Source: Halopseudomonas nanhaiensis (GTDB lineage: Bacteria; Pseudomonadota; Gammaproteobacteria; Pseudomonadales; Pseudomonadaceae). Taken from it: 64,000 bases of DNA. Under the pieces are notes generated by a model. That model made no database searches, was not told the DNA's origin, and saw nothing but the letters and a program-made list of their open reading frames with translations. The DNA is taken from positions 2,731,167 to 2,795,166 of the forward strand of contig NZ_CP073751.1 in the NCBI RefSeq assembly GCF_020025155.1, in the 5' to 3' direction. Positions 26,192-37,243 of the stretch are shown here, in pieces (position 1 is the stretch's first letter; every line of letters starts with the position of its first letter). Both the position numbers and the translations under genes were made by a program.

Positions 26192-27595
26192 ATGGCTCAA
26201 CTTACATTTCACGGCGCGGTTCGCCAGGTTACCGGCTCCTGTTATCTGATCGAGGCCAATGGGGCCAGGGTGCTGCTCGAATGCGGCATGTCCCAGGGAG
26301 GCCGGAAGGAAGATCGCGCTGCCCGGAATCACTTTCGCTTCGATCCCCGATCGCTGCATGCAGTGGTGGTCTCGCATGCTCACCTTGATCATTCGGGCAT
26401 GCTCCCCCGGCTGGTCGCGGAGGGCTACGCGGGCCCCATCTATACCACGCATGATACCGCCGACCTGCTCGCACTGATGCTCAAGGACTCAGCCAACCTG
26501 CAGGAACGCGACGCCGAATGGGAGAATCGATGGCGACAGCGCTCCGGCCGGCCGCCTGTCCAGCCGCTGTATACCCTGCCCGACACCCTTGCCGCGCTTG
26601 AGCTGCGCCAACCGTTGCCATACGCGCAGCCCACCATGGTCGCCCCGGGGATCGAACTGACCTTTCGCGAAGCCGGCCATATTCTAGGTTCAGCCACCGT
26701 TGAAATCGCAGTGCACGAAGACCACGGCAGGACACGGCGGCTGGTATTTTCCGGCGACCTGGGCGGGCCTGGATCACCGCTGTTGCGGGACCCGGAAACG
26801 ATCAACAGTGCCGATATCGTATTGCTGGAATCAACCTACGGCGACCGCGATCATCGCAACCGAGAGGATACGCTCGAGGAGCTACAGGGTATTCTCGATC
26901 TTGCCTGGAAGCAGGGCGGCAATGTGCTCATTCCAGCGTTCGCCGTAGGCCGTACCCAGGACCTGCTGTATTACCTGGGCAAGTTTTATCAGGCCGGCAC
27001 GCTGAAACAGCGCGCAGTTTTTCTCGACAGCCCGATGGCCATCGCCGCGACTGAGATCTACGATCGGTATCATCACCATTTCAGTGACGATGATCGCGCG
27101 CTGATAGGCCAGACCGCGGACGGCAAACTGACCAGCTGGCTACCGGTGCTCAAGTGCACACCGACGCCCAAGGAGTCCATGGCCATAAACCGGATTACCA
27201 GCGGCGCCATCATTATCGCAGGGGCCGGCATGTGCACAGGGGGCCGGATCATGCATCACTTCAAGCACAACATCTGGCGCGAGGAATGCCATGTCATCAT
27301 GCCGGGGTTTCAGGCCGCCGGCACTCCCGGCCGCCGTTTGGTTGATGGCGATAAGCGGCTGCGCATTCTTCACCAGACATTTGCAGTCAAGGCACAGATC
27401 CATACGCTGGGCGGGTTCTCGGCACATGCCGGACAAAGTCAGCTTATTGACTGGCTCAGCCATTTCAACACCAGACCGCAGGTGTATCTCGTCCACGGGG
27501 AGCTGTCCCGTAGCGAGGCACTCGCCCAGGCAGTGGAAACCCGCCTCGGCTGGCCTGCACACATTCCCGAGCTGGGCGAATCCATTTCGTTCTAG
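26192..27595 (+). CDS. MBL-fold beta-CASP hydrolase (RNA-processing exonuclease type)
   Basis: A 467-residue metallo-beta-lactamase with a beta-CASP domain, as in CPSF73-like nucleases. Motif SHAHLDHSG (HxHxDH), the aspartate in FSGDLGGPG, ESTYGDRDH, the AGMCTGGRI beta-CASP segment and a final VHGE are all present. Such proteins cut or trim RNA, but some act on other phosphodiesters. GGGAG lies six bases before the ATG at 26192, which is preferred to the adjacent ATG at 26186. It probably forms a unit with the LOG-family gene 21 bases downstream. Confidence 0.87.
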   Translation: MAQLTFHGAVRQVTGSCYLIEANGARVLLECGMSQGGRKEDRAARNHFRFDPRSLHAVVVSHAHLDHSGMLPRLVAEGYAGPIYTTHDTADLLALMLKDSANLQERDAEWENRWRQRSGRPPVQPLYTLPDTLAALELRQPLPYAQPTMVAPGIELTFREAGHILGSATVEIAVHEDHGRTRRLVFSGDLGGPGSPLLRDPETINSADIVLLESTYGDRDHRNREDTLEELQGILDLAWKQGGNVLIPAFAVGRTQDLLYYLGKFYQAGTLKQRAVFLDSPMAIAATEIYDRYHHHFSDDDRALIGQTADGKLTSWLPVLKCTPTPKESMAINRITSGAIIIAGAGMCTGGRIMHHFKHNIWREECHVIMPGFQAAGTPGRRLVDGDKRLRILHQTFAVKAQIHTLGGFSAHAGQSQLIDWLSHFNTRPQVYLVHGELSRSEALAQAVETRLGWPAHIPELGESISF

Positions 27596-27616
27596 CGCCC
27601 TCTGGAGGAGACACCG

Positions 27617-28705
27617 ATGTCCGATGATCCGGGCGACGTCGATTATCTCAATCGACATTTGAATACCGGCGCGCCGGGGATTCAGGGCAGGGTCGATGAT
27701 CTGATCCGTGATAGTCATGGTAGCCAGGACATGGCCGAGCTCTATCGCGAAATGGTGCTGGCCATCGTGCGTATGGCCCAGGCCGAGCGTAACCGCTGGG
27801 ACGCAAAGATCATGCTGCAGACCATTCGTGAACTGGAAGCCGCCTTCGCCCGACTCGAACTGTTCAAACGGCGGCGCAAGGTCACGGTCTTCGGCTCCGC
27901 GCGAACACCGGTCAGTCACGATCTCTACGTCATCGCCAGGGAAATGGGCCGGTTACTGGCAGCGAACGATTTCATGACCATCACCGGCGCTGGTGCAGGC
28001 ATCATGGCGGCTGCGCACGAAGGCGCCGGGCTGGACAACAGCCTCGGGTTCAACATCACACTTCCCTTCGAGCAGCGTTCGAATGACGTCGTCAACGGCA
28101 CCGAGCACGACCTGTCTTTCAAGTTCTTCTTTCTGCGCAAGCTGTTCTTCGTCAAGGAAGCAGAAGCGTTGATCCTGTGTCCTGGCGGCTTCGGTACGCT
28201 GGATGAAACCCTCGAGCTGCTCACGCTGATCCAAACCGGCAAGAGCCCGATTGTCCCTGTCATCCTGCTGGATGTGCCCGGCGGCCGATATTGGGAAAGC
28301 CTGATGGCGTTCTTCAGGGAACAGCTCTGCGCGAACGGCTACATTCTGGAAACCGATCTGAACCTGATGACACTGGTCGATTCACCCGCAGATGCGATGG
28401 ATCACATCCTGGATTTCTACAGCAACTATCACTCTGCACGTTGGGTAGATGGCAGCTACGTCATGCGACTCAATCGGGCACTGACCGAAAGCGCACTGGC
28501 CCATCTACAGGACACCTACGCGGATATCTGCCGCACGCCAGGGTTCATTCAGACGACACCGAGCGGAGCTGAAGCCGACGAGCCAGAACTGGCCAACCTG
28601 GTGCGGCTGAGTTTCGTGTTCAATGGCAGGAATCATGGCCGATTGCGCGGCCTAATCGACTGGATCAATCGTCCGGAAAACCAGCAAACCCGCGATACTG
28701 CATGA
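27617..28705 (+). CDS. LOG-family (TIGR00730-like) nucleotide phosphoribohydrolase-like protein
   Basis: A 362-residue Rossmann-fold protein. The LOG signature PGGFGTLDE is at about residue 193, with the arginine-containing FKFFFLRKLFFVKE before it. LOG proteins cleave the ribose-base bond of nucleoside monophosphates, and some release cytokinins. This one has an extra 100-residue N-terminal part and a longer C-terminal tail than standard LOG (about 190 residues). It matches a large form common in pseudomonads and often annotated as lysine decarboxylase, which is misleading. Its end overlaps the convergent recX by 41 bases. Confidence 0.85.
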   Translation: MSDDPGDVDYLNRHLNTGAPGIQGRVDDLIRDSHGSQDMAELYREMVLAIVRMAQAERNRWDAKIMLQTIRELEAAFARLELFKRRRKVTVFGSARTPVSHDLYVIAREMGRLLAANDFMTITGAGAGIMAAAHEGAGLDNSLGFNITLPFEQRSNDVVNGTEHDLSFKFFFLRKLFFVKEAEALILCPGGFGTLDETLELLTLIQTGKSPIVPVILLDVPGGRYWESLMAFFREQLCANGYILETDLNLMTLVDSPADAMDHILDFYSNYHSARWVDGSYVMRLNRALTESALAHLQDTYADICRTPGFIQTTPSGAEADEPELANLVRLSFVFNGRNHGRLRGLIDWINRPENQQTRDTA

Positions 28706-29108
28706 AGCGCAGCTGCTTGCTGCGCTCATTCATATCGGTCGCCCTGCCTTCAGGGAAGCGTTTCTCGAAGGTCCGGCCGGCCAGCTCATTCCAGTCGTAG
28801 GCTGCGTCGCCGAGTATGGCGTCAATCAGATAGTCCGCCACGCCGCGCTGGCGCAGCTCTTCACGCAGGCGAACAGGTCCATAGCCACGTTGACTTCTTG
28901 CGTGCACGTACGCTTCACAGAAGCGCTCGTCGCTCAGCAGGCCGTCCTCTTCGAGCTTGTCCAGTTCGACATCGGCCAGACCGGATGGAGCGCCGCGCTG
29001 GCGGAGCTTGCGCGACAGCTCGCTGCGGCTGTGTTCGCGACGAGCAAGCAGATCCATGGCCGAGCGGCGGATAGCCTGCGGCGTTTCGAGCGTGGTTCGA
29101 CGGAACAT
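28665..29108 (-). CDS. recX: Regulatory protein RecX
   Basis: A 147-residue RecX, which binds RecA filaments and limits their extension. It is built of tandem three-helix repeats, with LLARREHSRSELSRKLRQRG and the following GYGPVRLREELRQRGV being characteristic. It is downstream of recA on the same strand, separated by 79 bases holding a strong hairpin. Its last 41 bases overlap the end of the convergent LOG gene. Confidence 0.93.
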   Translation of the reverse strand: MFRRTTLETPQAIRRSAMDLLARREHSRSELSRKLRQRGAPSGLADVELDKLEEDGLLSDERFCEAYVHARSQRGYGPVRLREELRQRGVADYLIDAILGDAAYDWNELAGRTFEKRFPEGRATDMNERSKQLRFMQYRGFAGFPDD

Positions 29109-29151
29109 GGGCGGTCTGCCGAAACGGGGATAGGGGAAGGATAGAATCTAA

Positions 29152-29179
29152 CCGGGGCGCCCGTGGGAAGGCGCCCCGG
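29152..29179 (-). terminator. recA-recX hairpin (attenuating terminator)
   Basis: A perfect 10-bp GC-rich stem, CCGGGGCGCC at 29152-29161 and GGCGCCCCGG at 29170-29179. Read leftward from recA it is followed by TTAGATTCT, a weak T-tract. This suits partial termination with read-through into recX, as known for E. coli recA-recX. Confidence 0.65.
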
Positions 29180-29187
29180 GTTCTGCT

Positions 29188-30228
29188 TCAGGCGTCGATT
29201 TCGGCGCTGTCTTCGACTACCGACGCACCGGGCTTGCTTGGCTTGGGCAGAAGCTGTTCACGGATCGCCTTCTCGATTTCTTCGGCGATCGCCTGGTTCT
29301 CTTCCAGATACTTGGCCGCATTGGCCTTGCCCTGTCCGATCTTGCTGCCCTTGTAGCTGTACCAGGCGCCCGCTTTCTCGACCAGGCCGATCTGCACGCC
29401 AAGGTCGATGATCTCGGCGTTATGATAGATGCCGGTGCCGTAGAGAATCTGAAACTCGGCCTGGCGGAAAGGCGGAGCGACCTTGTTCTTGACGACCTTG
29501 ACCCGGGTTTCGCTACCGACCACCTCGTCGCCTTCCTTCACCGCGCCGGTGCGACGGATATCCAGACGAACCGATGAATAGAACTTCAGCGCGTTACCGC
29601 CGGTGGTGGTTTCCGGATTGCCGAACATGACGCCGATCTTCATGCGAATCTGGTTGATGAAGATCACCAGACAGTTGGCGTTCTTGATGTTACCGGTGAT
29701 CTTGCGCAGCGCCTGAGACATCAGGCGCGCCTGCACGCCGACGTGGTGGTCGCCCATCTCGCCTTCGATCTCGGCCTTGGGTACCAGCGCAGCAACAGAG
29801 TCGACGATGATCACGTCAACGGCATTGGAACGCACCAGCATATCGGTGATTTCCAGCGCCTGCTCACCGGTATCCGGCTGCGAGACCAGCAGATCATCGA
29901 CATTTACGCCCAGCTTGGCAGCGTATTCCGGATCGAGCGCGTGCTCCGCGTCGACGAACGCGCAGGTAGCGCCTTTCTTCTGCGCCTGCGCGATCACCGA
30001 GAGGGTCAATGTGGTTTTACCCGACGACTCGGGGCCGTAGATCTCGACGATACGTCCCTTCGGCAGGCCGCCGAGGCCCAGGGCAATGTCCAGCCCCAGC
30101 GAACCGGTGGAGATGGAAGGAATCGCCATCCGCTCATGGTCGCCCATGCGCATCACCGCGCCCTTGCCAAACTGACGTTCAATCTGACTCAAAGCCGCGG
30201 AAAGCGCCTTCTTTTTGTTGTCGTCCAT
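29188..30228 (-). CDS. recA: Recombinase RecA
   Basis: A 346-residue RecA. It has Walker [11 protein letters not shown], the Walker B region [20 protein letters not shown], the L2 loop [17 protein letters not shown] and an acidic C-terminus. It forms filaments on single-stranded DNA, drives strand exchange and triggers LexA cleavage. A LexA-type box lies 46 bases upstream of the start. Order recX-recA-pncC with mutS divergent is the Pseudomonas pattern. Confidence 0.98.
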   Translation of the reverse strand: MDDNKKKALSAALSQIERQFGKGAVMRMGDHERMAIPSISTGSLGLDIALGLGGLPKGRIVEIYGPESSGKTTLTLSVIAQAQKKGATCAFVDAEHALDPEYAAKLGVNVDDLLVSQPDTGEQALEITDMLVRSNAVDVIIVDSVAALVPKAEIEGEMGDHHVGVQARLMSQALRKITGNIKNANCLVIFINQIRMKIGVMFGNPETTTGGNALKFYSSVRLDIRRTGAVKEGDEVVGSETRVKVVKNKVAPPFRQAEFQILYGTGIYHNAEIIDLGVQIGLVEKAGAWYSYKGSKIGQGKANAAKYLEENQAIAEEIEKAIREQLLPKPSKPGASVVEDSAEIDA

Positions 30229-30273
30229 TGTGCATCCTCTTGGAAGTGGCGGGTGCCGAGCGCCCGGGAACTA

Positions 30274-30289
30274 CTGTATATTTGGTCAG
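30274..30289 (-). promoter_or_regulatory. LexA (SOS) box upstream of recA
   Basis: CTGTATATTTGGTCAG fits the CTG-N10-CAG LexA core. A TATACA sequence read leftward overlaps it and may be the -10 element. The position, 46 bases before the recA start, is the expected one. Confidence 0.7.
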
Positions 30290-30334
30290 TATTATTCCAC
30301 AGAACTTTTTCCCCGCCTACCCCCTTTTGGCGCC

Positions 30335-30853
30335 TTACGACGAGCGTGCCGCCAGGGCCCGCTCGACCTCGATCACCAGACCTTCGAGCGCCTTGAGCAC
30401 AGTATGCGCGCGCACTTCCTTGCGACTGCCCTGCAGGCGTTTGCAGTGCGCAAACACACCACGGTCGCGGACAGCCCAGGCGAACCAGACGGTGCCTACC
30501 GGCTTTTCGGGCGTACCCCCTTCCGGACCGGCAACACCGCTGACCGCCACCGCCAGGTCGGCTTCCGCCGCGTCGAGCGCGCCCTGCGCCATTGCGCGAA
30601 CCACCTGTTCGCTGACCGCCCCATGCCTGGCCAAATCTTCTTCGCTGACACCAAGCCAGCGCGTCTTGCTGCTGTTGGCGTAGGTGATGAAACCGGTTTC
30701 GAACCACCCCGAGCTGCCGCTGACGCGGGTGATCGCCTCGGCGATGCCGCCGCCGGTGCAGGACTCGGCCACGGTGACTTTCAGCCCCAGCCGGCGCAAG
30801 CCATTGCCCAGCCGCGCCGCGACGGAGTCGATCAGAGGATCGTATTGGGACAT
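30335..30853 (-). CDS. pncC: CinA-family nicotinamide-nucleotide amidohydrolase PncC
   Basis: A 172-residue protein consisting of the CinA C-terminal domain alone. TVAESCTGGGIAEAITRVSGSSGWF and AVSGVAGPEGGTPEKPVGTVW are the family signatures. It hydrolyses nicotinamide mononucleotide to nicotinate mononucleotide in NAD recycling. The ATG at 30853 has GAGAGGTG upstream; the frame extends to 30889 without a better site. It sits between recA and the divergent mutS, as in other pseudomonads. Confidence 0.92.
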   Translation of the reverse strand: MSQYDPLIDSVAARLGNGLRRLGLKVTVAESCTGGGIAEAITRVSGSSGWFETGFITYANSSKTRWLGVSEEDLARHGAVSEQVVRAMAQGALDAAEADLAVAVSGVAGPEGGTPEKPVGTVWFAWAVRDRGVFAHCKRLQGSRKEVRAHTVLKALEGLVIEVERALAARSS

Positions 30854-30948
30854 CGTTGTTGCACCTCTCATTTTGCGCTTAAAAGCCAAGGCGGCTTTGC
30901 GTAGACTAGGCCGTCTTTGCCCACCGCATTCATCGATCAGAGATATTC

Positions 30949-33522
30949 ATGAGCCGCGCCGAGAAATCCGCCAGCCACACGCCAATGATGCAGCAATATT
31001 TCAGCATCAAACAGCACCATCCTGATCAGTTGCTGTTCTACCGCATGGGCGATTTTTACGAGTTGTTCTTTGACGACGCGAAAAAAGCCGCCCGCCTGCT
31101 GGACATAACGCTGACCGCCCGCGGCCAGTCAGGTGGCTCGCCGATACCCATGGCCGGCATCCCCTTTCACGCTGCCGAAGGGTACCTGGCGAGACTGGTC
31201 AAGCTGGGCGAATCGGTGGTGATCTGCGAGCAGATCGGCGACCCTGCTACCAGCAAGGGACCGGTCGAGCGTCAGGTAGTTCGCATCCTCACGCCTGGCA
31301 CCGTAAGTGACGAAGCACTGCTCGACGAACGCCGCGACAACCTGCTTGCCGCGCTGGTCGGCAGCGAGCGGCGATTCGGTCTGGCCACGCTGGATATCAA
31401 CAGCGGCCGCTTCGTGGCCACGGAGTTCGCGGGTTGGGAGACGCTCCTGGGCGAACTGGAACGCCTGGCGCCGGCCGAGCTGCTGATTCCCGATGACTGG
31501 GAAACCGACACGCCGATCGAGCGACGGCGGGCCGTACGACGCCGCGCGCCCTGGGAGTTCGATCAGGACAGCGCCTTCAAAAGCCTCACCCAGCAATTCG
31601 GCACCAAGGATCTGGCCGGTTTCGGCTGCGCCGATCTCACGCTTGGACTGGCTGCGGCGGGCGCATTGCTGGGTTATGCACGCGAAACCCAGCGCACCGC
31701 CCTGCCACACTTGCGCGGACTGGTTCAGGAGCGCTTCGAGGACAGCGTAGTGATCGACGGCGCCAGCCGTCGCAATCTGGAAATCGACTGCAATCTGGGA
31801 GGCGGCCGCGAGAATACCCTGCTCGATGTACTCGACCGTACCGCCACGGCGATGGGCAGCCGGCTGTTGGCTCGGTGGCTGAACCGCCCACTGCGCGACA
31901 TGCGCGTTCTGCAGGCGCGCCAGGAAAGCATCGCAGCCCTGCTCGACCAGCACCGCCATGAAGATATCCACCCATTGCTCAAGGGCATCGGCGACATAGA
32001 GCGCATACTTGCGCGGGTCGCCCTGCGCTCGGCCCGGCCACGCGACCTCGCCCGGTTGCGCGACTCGCTCGGCGCCCTGCCCGGCCTGCAACAGTCGCTG
32101 GTCGATGTGCAGTCACCACACGTTGGGAGCCTGGCCGCCAGCATCGGAACCTATCCCGAACTGGCCGCATTGCTGGAGCGCGCCGTCATCGACAATCCGC
32201 CCGCCGTCATCCGCGACGGCGGCGTGATCAAGCCAGGCTACGACGCAGAACTCGATGACCTGCAGAACATCAGCGAAAACGCCGGGCAGTACCTCCTCGA
32301 TCTGGAAGTCAGAGAACGCGAACGGACCGGTCTGAACACGCTGAAGGTCGGCTATAACCGTGTCCACGGCTACTTCATAGAGCTGTCCAGAGGCCAGGCT
32401 GCACAGGCACCTGCCGACTACATCCGACGGCAGACACTCAAGGGCGCCGAGCGTTTCATCACACCGGAACTGAAGACCTTCGAAGACAAGGCGCTGTCGG
32501 CACGCAGCCGGGCCCTTGCACGCGAAAAGGCACTGTATGACGAGCTGATCAACCGTCTGAACGAGGACCTGGCGACGTTGCAGGACACCGCGGCCAGTCT
32601 TGCCGAGCTGGATGTGTTGGCCAATCTGGCCGAGCGCGCGAGCACGCTGGACTACTGCCGCCCGCAGTTTGTCGACAATAGTCAGCTGATCATCCACCAG
32701 GGACGTCACCCGGTCGTGGAGAACGTGCTGGATAGCCCCTTTGTGGCGAACGGCGTGTGTCTCGACCCGGAGATCCGCATGCTGGTCATCACCGGGCCGA
32801 ACATGGGTGGTAAGTCGACTTACATGCGGCAGACCGCGTTGATCGTGCTGCTCGCACATATCGGCGCGTACGTACCTGCCGGTCAGGTCGAACTGTCTCT
32901 GATGGATCGAATCTTCACGCGGATCGGCTCGAGCGACGATCTCGCCGGTGGCCGCTCGACCTTCATGGTCGAAATGAGCGAGACCGCCAATATCCTGCAT
33001 AACGCGACCGAGGCCAGCCTGGTGCTGATGGACGAGGTCGGACGGGGCACCAGCACCTTTGATGGTCTGTCGCTGGCCTGGTCGGCCGCCGAATACCTGG
33101 CCCGTGTGCGTGCGTTCACGCTGTTCGCCACGCACTACTTCGAGCTCACCGGGCTGGCAGAGACCGACCCCGGGGTGGCCAACGTGCATCTGAACGCTAC
33201 TGAGCATAACGACCGCATCGTCTTCCTGCACACCGTTCTGGCCGGGCCAGCCAGCCAGAGCTACGGCTTGCAGGTCGCTCAGCTCGCTGGCGTGCCGCGA
33301 CCGGTGATCGAGCGCGCCCGCGAACACCTTTCCAATTTGGAGCGTCAGAGCCTCAGCCAGCAGGCCGCCACGGCAGGTTCGACCAACCAGCCCTTGCAGG
33401 TCGACCTGTTCGCCAGCGCCTCACATCCGCTGGTGGATGAGTTGCAGCGACTGAAGCCGGACGAACTGTCCCCACGCCAGGCGTTGGAGCTGATCTATAA
33501 ATGGAAGGAGGAAATGCTCTGA
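30949..33522 (+). CDS. mutS: DNA mismatch repair protein MutS
   Basis: An 857-residue MutS of normal length. The N-terminal mismatch-binding domain has [18 protein letters not shown] with the Phe-x-Glu of mismatch contact. The ATPase domain has Walker [14 protein letters not shown] and [18 protein letters not shown]. It recognises base mismatches and recruits MutL. It is divergent from pncC with a 95-base gap holding both promoters. fdxA follows after 150 bases. Confidence 0.98.
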   Translation: MSRAEKSASHTPMMQQYFSIKQHHPDQLLFYRMGDFYELFFDDAKKAARLLDITLTARGQSGGSPIPMAGIPFHAAEGYLARLVKLGESVVICEQIGDPATSKGPVERQVVRILTPGTVSDEALLDERRDNLLAALVGSERRFGLATLDINSGRFVATEFAGWETLLGELERLAPAELLIPDDWETDTPIERRRAVRRRAPWEFDQDSAFKSLTQQFGTKDLAGFGCADLTLGLAAAGALLGYARETQRTALPHLRGLVQERFEDSVVIDGASRRNLEIDCNLGGGRENTLLDVLDRTATAMGSRLLARWLNRPLRDMRVLQARQESIAALLDQHRHEDIHPLLKGIGDIERILARVALRSARPRDLARLRDSLGALPGLQQSLVDVQSPHVGSLAASIGTYPELAALLERAVIDNPPAVIRDGGVIKPGYDAELDDLQNISENAGQYLLDLEVRERERTGLNTLKVGYNRVHGYFIELSRGQAAQAPADYIRRQTLKGAERFITPELKTFEDKALSARSRALAREKALYDELINRLNEDLATLQDTAASLAELDVLANLAERASTLDYCRPQFVDNSQLIIHQGRHPVVENVLDSPFVANGVCLDPEIRMLVITGPNMGGKSTYMRQTALIVLLAHIGAYVPAGQVELSLMDRIFTRIGSSDDLAGGRSTFMVEMSETANILHNATEASLVLMDEVGRGTSTFDGLSLAWSAAEYLARVRAFTLFATHYFELTGLAETDPGVANVHLNATEHNDRIVFLHTVLAGPASQSYGLQVAQLAGVPRPVIERAREHLSNLERQSLSQQAATAGSTNQPLQVDLFASASHPLVDELQRLKPDELSPRQALELIYKWKEEML

Positions 33523-33529
33523 AAAGGGT

Positions 33530-33554
33530 GCGAATGATATTGATTTTCATTAAA
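33530..33554 (+). promoter_or_regulatory. Possible Fur box upstream of fdxA
   Basis: Two overlapping 19-base windows, 33530-33548 and 33536-33554, each match 14 of 19 positions of the classic Fur consensus by direct count, in the 6-base-step pattern typical of Fur sites. It lies between mutS and fdxA, about 120 bases before the fdxA start. No clear -35/-10 pair could be fixed beside it, so function is inferred. Confidence 0.4.
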
Positions 33555-33672
33555 CGCGCCGCGATCGGTAGGCTAGGGGTAAAACGCTCTGCCGCGCTCT
33601 GTACCACCCTGTAAAAGCTGATAGACTACGCGCCACATTTGCGTCACGCCTGATTCCGATGGAGCCCCCACC

Positions 33673-33996
33673 ATGACTTTTGTTGTTACCGACAACTGCA
33701 TCAAGTGCAAATACACCGATTGCGTTGAGGTCTGCCCTGTCGATTGCTTCTACGAAGGTCCGAACTTCCTGGTCATCCATCCGGATGAGTGCATCGACTG
33801 CGCACTGTGCGAGCCCGAATGCCCGGCGAACGCGATCTTCTCAGAAGACGAAGTCCCCGAGGATCAGCAGGAATTCACCGCCCTGAACGCGGAATTGGCC
33901 GATGTATGGCCTAACATCACCGAGAAGAAAGACGCGCTCCCTGATGCGGAAGAATGGGATGGCGTGCCAGACAAGCTGCAGTATCTCGAGCGCTGA
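33673..33996 (+). CDS. fdxA: Ferredoxin FdxA (3Fe-4S/4Fe-4S)
   Basis: A 107-residue seven-iron ferredoxin. The first cluster segment is [20 protein letters not shown], and the second is [16 protein letters not shown], with the cysteine pattern of Azotobacter-type FdI. It carries electrons for unidentified partners. It is monocistronic: a strong terminator follows at 34008-34037. Being next to mutS and rsmZ is the usual Pseudomonas arrangement. Confidence 0.96.
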   Translation: MTFVVTDNCIKCKYTDCVEVCPVDCFYEGPNFLVIHPDECIDCALCEPECPANAIFSEDEVPEDQQEFTALNAELADVWPNITEKKDALPDAEEWDGVPDKLQYLER

Positions 33997-34007
33997 TAGC
34001 GCAACGC

Positions 34008-34037
34008 AAAAAGGCCAGTTCAAAGCTGGCCTTTTTT
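34008..34037 (+). terminator. Rho-independent terminator of fdxA
   Basis: An 11-bp stem (AAAAAGGCCAG at 34008-34018 with CTGGCCTTTTT from 34026), a seven-base loop and a run of T. It begins 12 bases after the fdxA stop. Confidence 0.85.
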
Positions 34038-34059
34038 GTTTTCCGGGCAAATCGCAGGC

Positions 34060-34189
34060 AAAAAAAGGGGCGGTGTTACCCGCCCACTCTTCATTCCCTG
34101 TGTGCCATCCGTGTCCCGTCGTCCCGACGTTCCCATCCTGGTGTATCCCTGGCTCAGCATCCTGCCGAGCTGCACAATCCGTTGTGCAT
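34060..34189 (-). ncRNA. rsmZ: RsmZ small regulatory RNA (RsmA/CsrA-sequestering)
   Basis: About 130 bases on the minus strand with nine GGA motifs, several in hairpin loops. The first hairpin is GCACAA-CGGA-TTGTGC (34187-34172); others are GTCG-GGA-CGAC and GCTC...AGGAT...GAGC. It ends in a GC-rich hairpin (34085-34067) with seven T read leftward. A -10 sequence TATTAT is at 34201-34196, giving a start near 34189. A GacA box lies about 175 bases upstream. RsmZ titrates RsmA/CsrA proteins and relieves translational repression. Its place beside fdxA matches P. aeruginosa, where the other neighbour is rpoS; here it is groEL. The exact start is estimated. Confidence 0.9.
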
Positions 34190-34353
34190 GGGTGAATAAT
34201 ACGGTTACAAATCGGCTCTGGATACCCCCCGCCGACCGCCCCCGAAGCGCTGCACAAAATGTGCTTATCGTTTTGAATCAACAGCTTAGCTGACATCCTG
34301 CGGCGAATAGCGGCAGTCGCTCACTACTCCTGTCTGCAAGCGCGTACATCCCC

Positions 34354-34371
34354 TGTAGGCAATCTCTTACA
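34354..34371 (-). promoter_or_regulatory. GacA upstream activating sequence for rsmZ
   Basis: TGTAGGCAATCTCTTACA matches the 18-base GacA box (TGTAAG-N6-CTTACA) with one difference, and its central AT also fits. Its centre is about 173 bases from the inferred rsmZ start, the distance usual for Gac-controlled small RNAs. Confidence 0.85.
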
Positions 34372-34387
34372 AACCAAACTTTGCCCA

Positions 34388-34416
34388 TAAAAAAACCCGG
34401 TCCATTCGGACCGGGT
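34388..34416 (-). terminator. Rho-independent terminator of groEL
   Basis: A perfect 9-bp stem, ACCCGGTCC at 34395-34403 with GGACCGGGT at 34408-34416, four-base loop, followed leftward by a run of T. It sits 25 bases beyond the groEL stop and separates it from rsmZ. Confidence 0.88.
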
Positions 34417-34441
34417 CTCTGTGGTGCGTGCCGGGGGGCTG

Positions 34442-36109
<1,668 letters not shown>

Positions 36110-36141
36110 TTAAGGGATGCGTTGCGTCAACGATTCGATGA

Positions 36142-36435
36142 TCAGTTGTCGAGCACACCGTAGATTTCGGACTCGCTCATGATCAGCAGCTCTTCGCCAT
36201 CGATCTTGATGGTACTGCTACCGGAATAGGGACCGAAAACCACCTTCTCACCTTCCTTGACGGCCAGCGGACGAACATCACCGTTGTCCAGCAGACGCCC
36301 GGTACCTACAGCGATTACTACGCCGGTGTTCGGCTTTTCTGCGGCAGAGCCGGGCAGAACGATACCGCCAGCGGTCTTGGTCTCTTCTTCGCTGCGACGC
36401 ACGACTACGCGATCGTGTAACGGACGGATTTTCAT
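36142..36435 (-). CDS. groES: Co-chaperonin GroES (10 kDa)
   Basis: A 97-residue GroES starting [18 protein letters not shown], with the mobile loop [18 protein letters not shown]. It caps the GroEL ring. The ATG at 36435 has GGGAGATCC upstream. It is the first gene of the groESL operon; its leader of about 140 bases runs from the sigma-32 promoter. Confidence 0.98.
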   Translation of the reverse strand: MKIRPLHDRVVVRRSEEETKTAGGIVLPGSAAEKPNTGVVIAVGTGRLLDNGDVRPLAVKEGEKVVFGPYSGSSTIKIDGEELLIMSESEIYGVLDN

Positions 36436-36587
36436 CGTTTTGGATCTCCCATATATATGTCAAATGCCGGTTTGCCGGCTGTTTCGAGTTAACGTCGAGT
36501 CTTGCGACCCGAAGGACGCCCCTTGCGGTCGCGTCACTGTCCTGCGCGGATCACCAATCCTGGTGCCCCGCGATAACTGGTGCAGGG

Positions 36588-36616
36588 TTAATGGGGCTGG
36601 CCAAAGGCTTTTCAAG
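36588..36616 (-). promoter_or_regulatory. Sigma-32 (RpoH) promoter of groESL
   Basis: Read leftward: CTTGAAA (36616-36610), 13-base spacer, CCCCATTAA (36596-36588). This is essentially the RpoH consensus. It lies about 150 bases upstream of groES, inside the gap to fxsA. Confidence 0.85.
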
Positions 36617-36636
36617 GGCGCGGAGGCAAAAATTTT

Positions 36637-37077
36637 TCAATGCTTGTCGATCCGGGAGTCGGGCTCGTCGCGCTGTTCGCGGCTCTCCCACTCACCTTCG
36701 ATCACATTGTTGTCACCGCGGCGGTACACCTTCGGGCCACCCGGCTCACCTGGGCCAGCCTGCCCGCGGTGACGCAGCGCGAGGATGAAGGCGACGACCG
36801 CGAGCGCATCGGTGATAACGCCGGGGAACATCAGCAGCAGACCGGCCACCACGCCCCACATGCCTGACTTGAGCACGCCGAAGGGGCTGCGGTTCTCCGC
36901 CATGCGCTCTTGCAGGCGCTGCAAGGTGCTCCAGCCGTGACGCTGGATAACTGCTACGCCAAGCAAACCGCTGGCCAGCACCCACAGCAGCGTGTAACCA
37001 ACACCTATGCGCTGGCCGAGGATTATCAGTCCGGCCAGCTCGATCAGCGGGACGGCAAGTAGAAGAAGTCGAATCAT
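36637..37077 (-). CDS. fxsA: FxsA family membrane protein
   Basis: A 146-residue FxsA-type inner-membrane protein with about four helices (MIRLLLLAVPLIELAGLIIL, TLLWVLASGLLGVAVI, GVVAGLLLMFPGVITDALAVV) and a charged tail. FxsA was named for suppressing phage T7 exclusion by the F plasmid in E. coli; its normal role is unclear. The ATG at 37077 with GAGG upstream is chosen; the frame runs to 37275 without a better site. It is commonly next to groES in gammaproteobacteria. Confidence 0.9.
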   Translation of the reverse strand: MIRLLLLAVPLIELAGLIILGQRIGVGYTLLWVLASGLLGVAVIQRHGWSTLQRLQERMAENRSPFGVLKSGMWGVVAGLLLMFPGVITDALAVVAFILALRHRGQAGPGEPGGPKVYRRGDNNVIEGEWESREQRDEPDSRIDKH

Positions 37078-37243
37078 TGCAACCTCGCGGGAACGGTAAA
37101 GATCAGGTATGGGGGCGACGGCTGCGAATTCAAGCATGCTCCGCCCGGCGGCAAGAGCGATACCGACCCGGGTATTCATTCCGTCGACGTTCTCATGCAT
37201 GCTTGCGGGCTTTCCAGTCCGCATGGCAATCAGGAGCAGGAAC

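Noticed and set aside
32113..33327. A 404-codon minus-strand frame
   Set aside because: It is antisense to the ATPase half of mutS and shows low-complexity His/Gln-rich sequence with no ribosome site.
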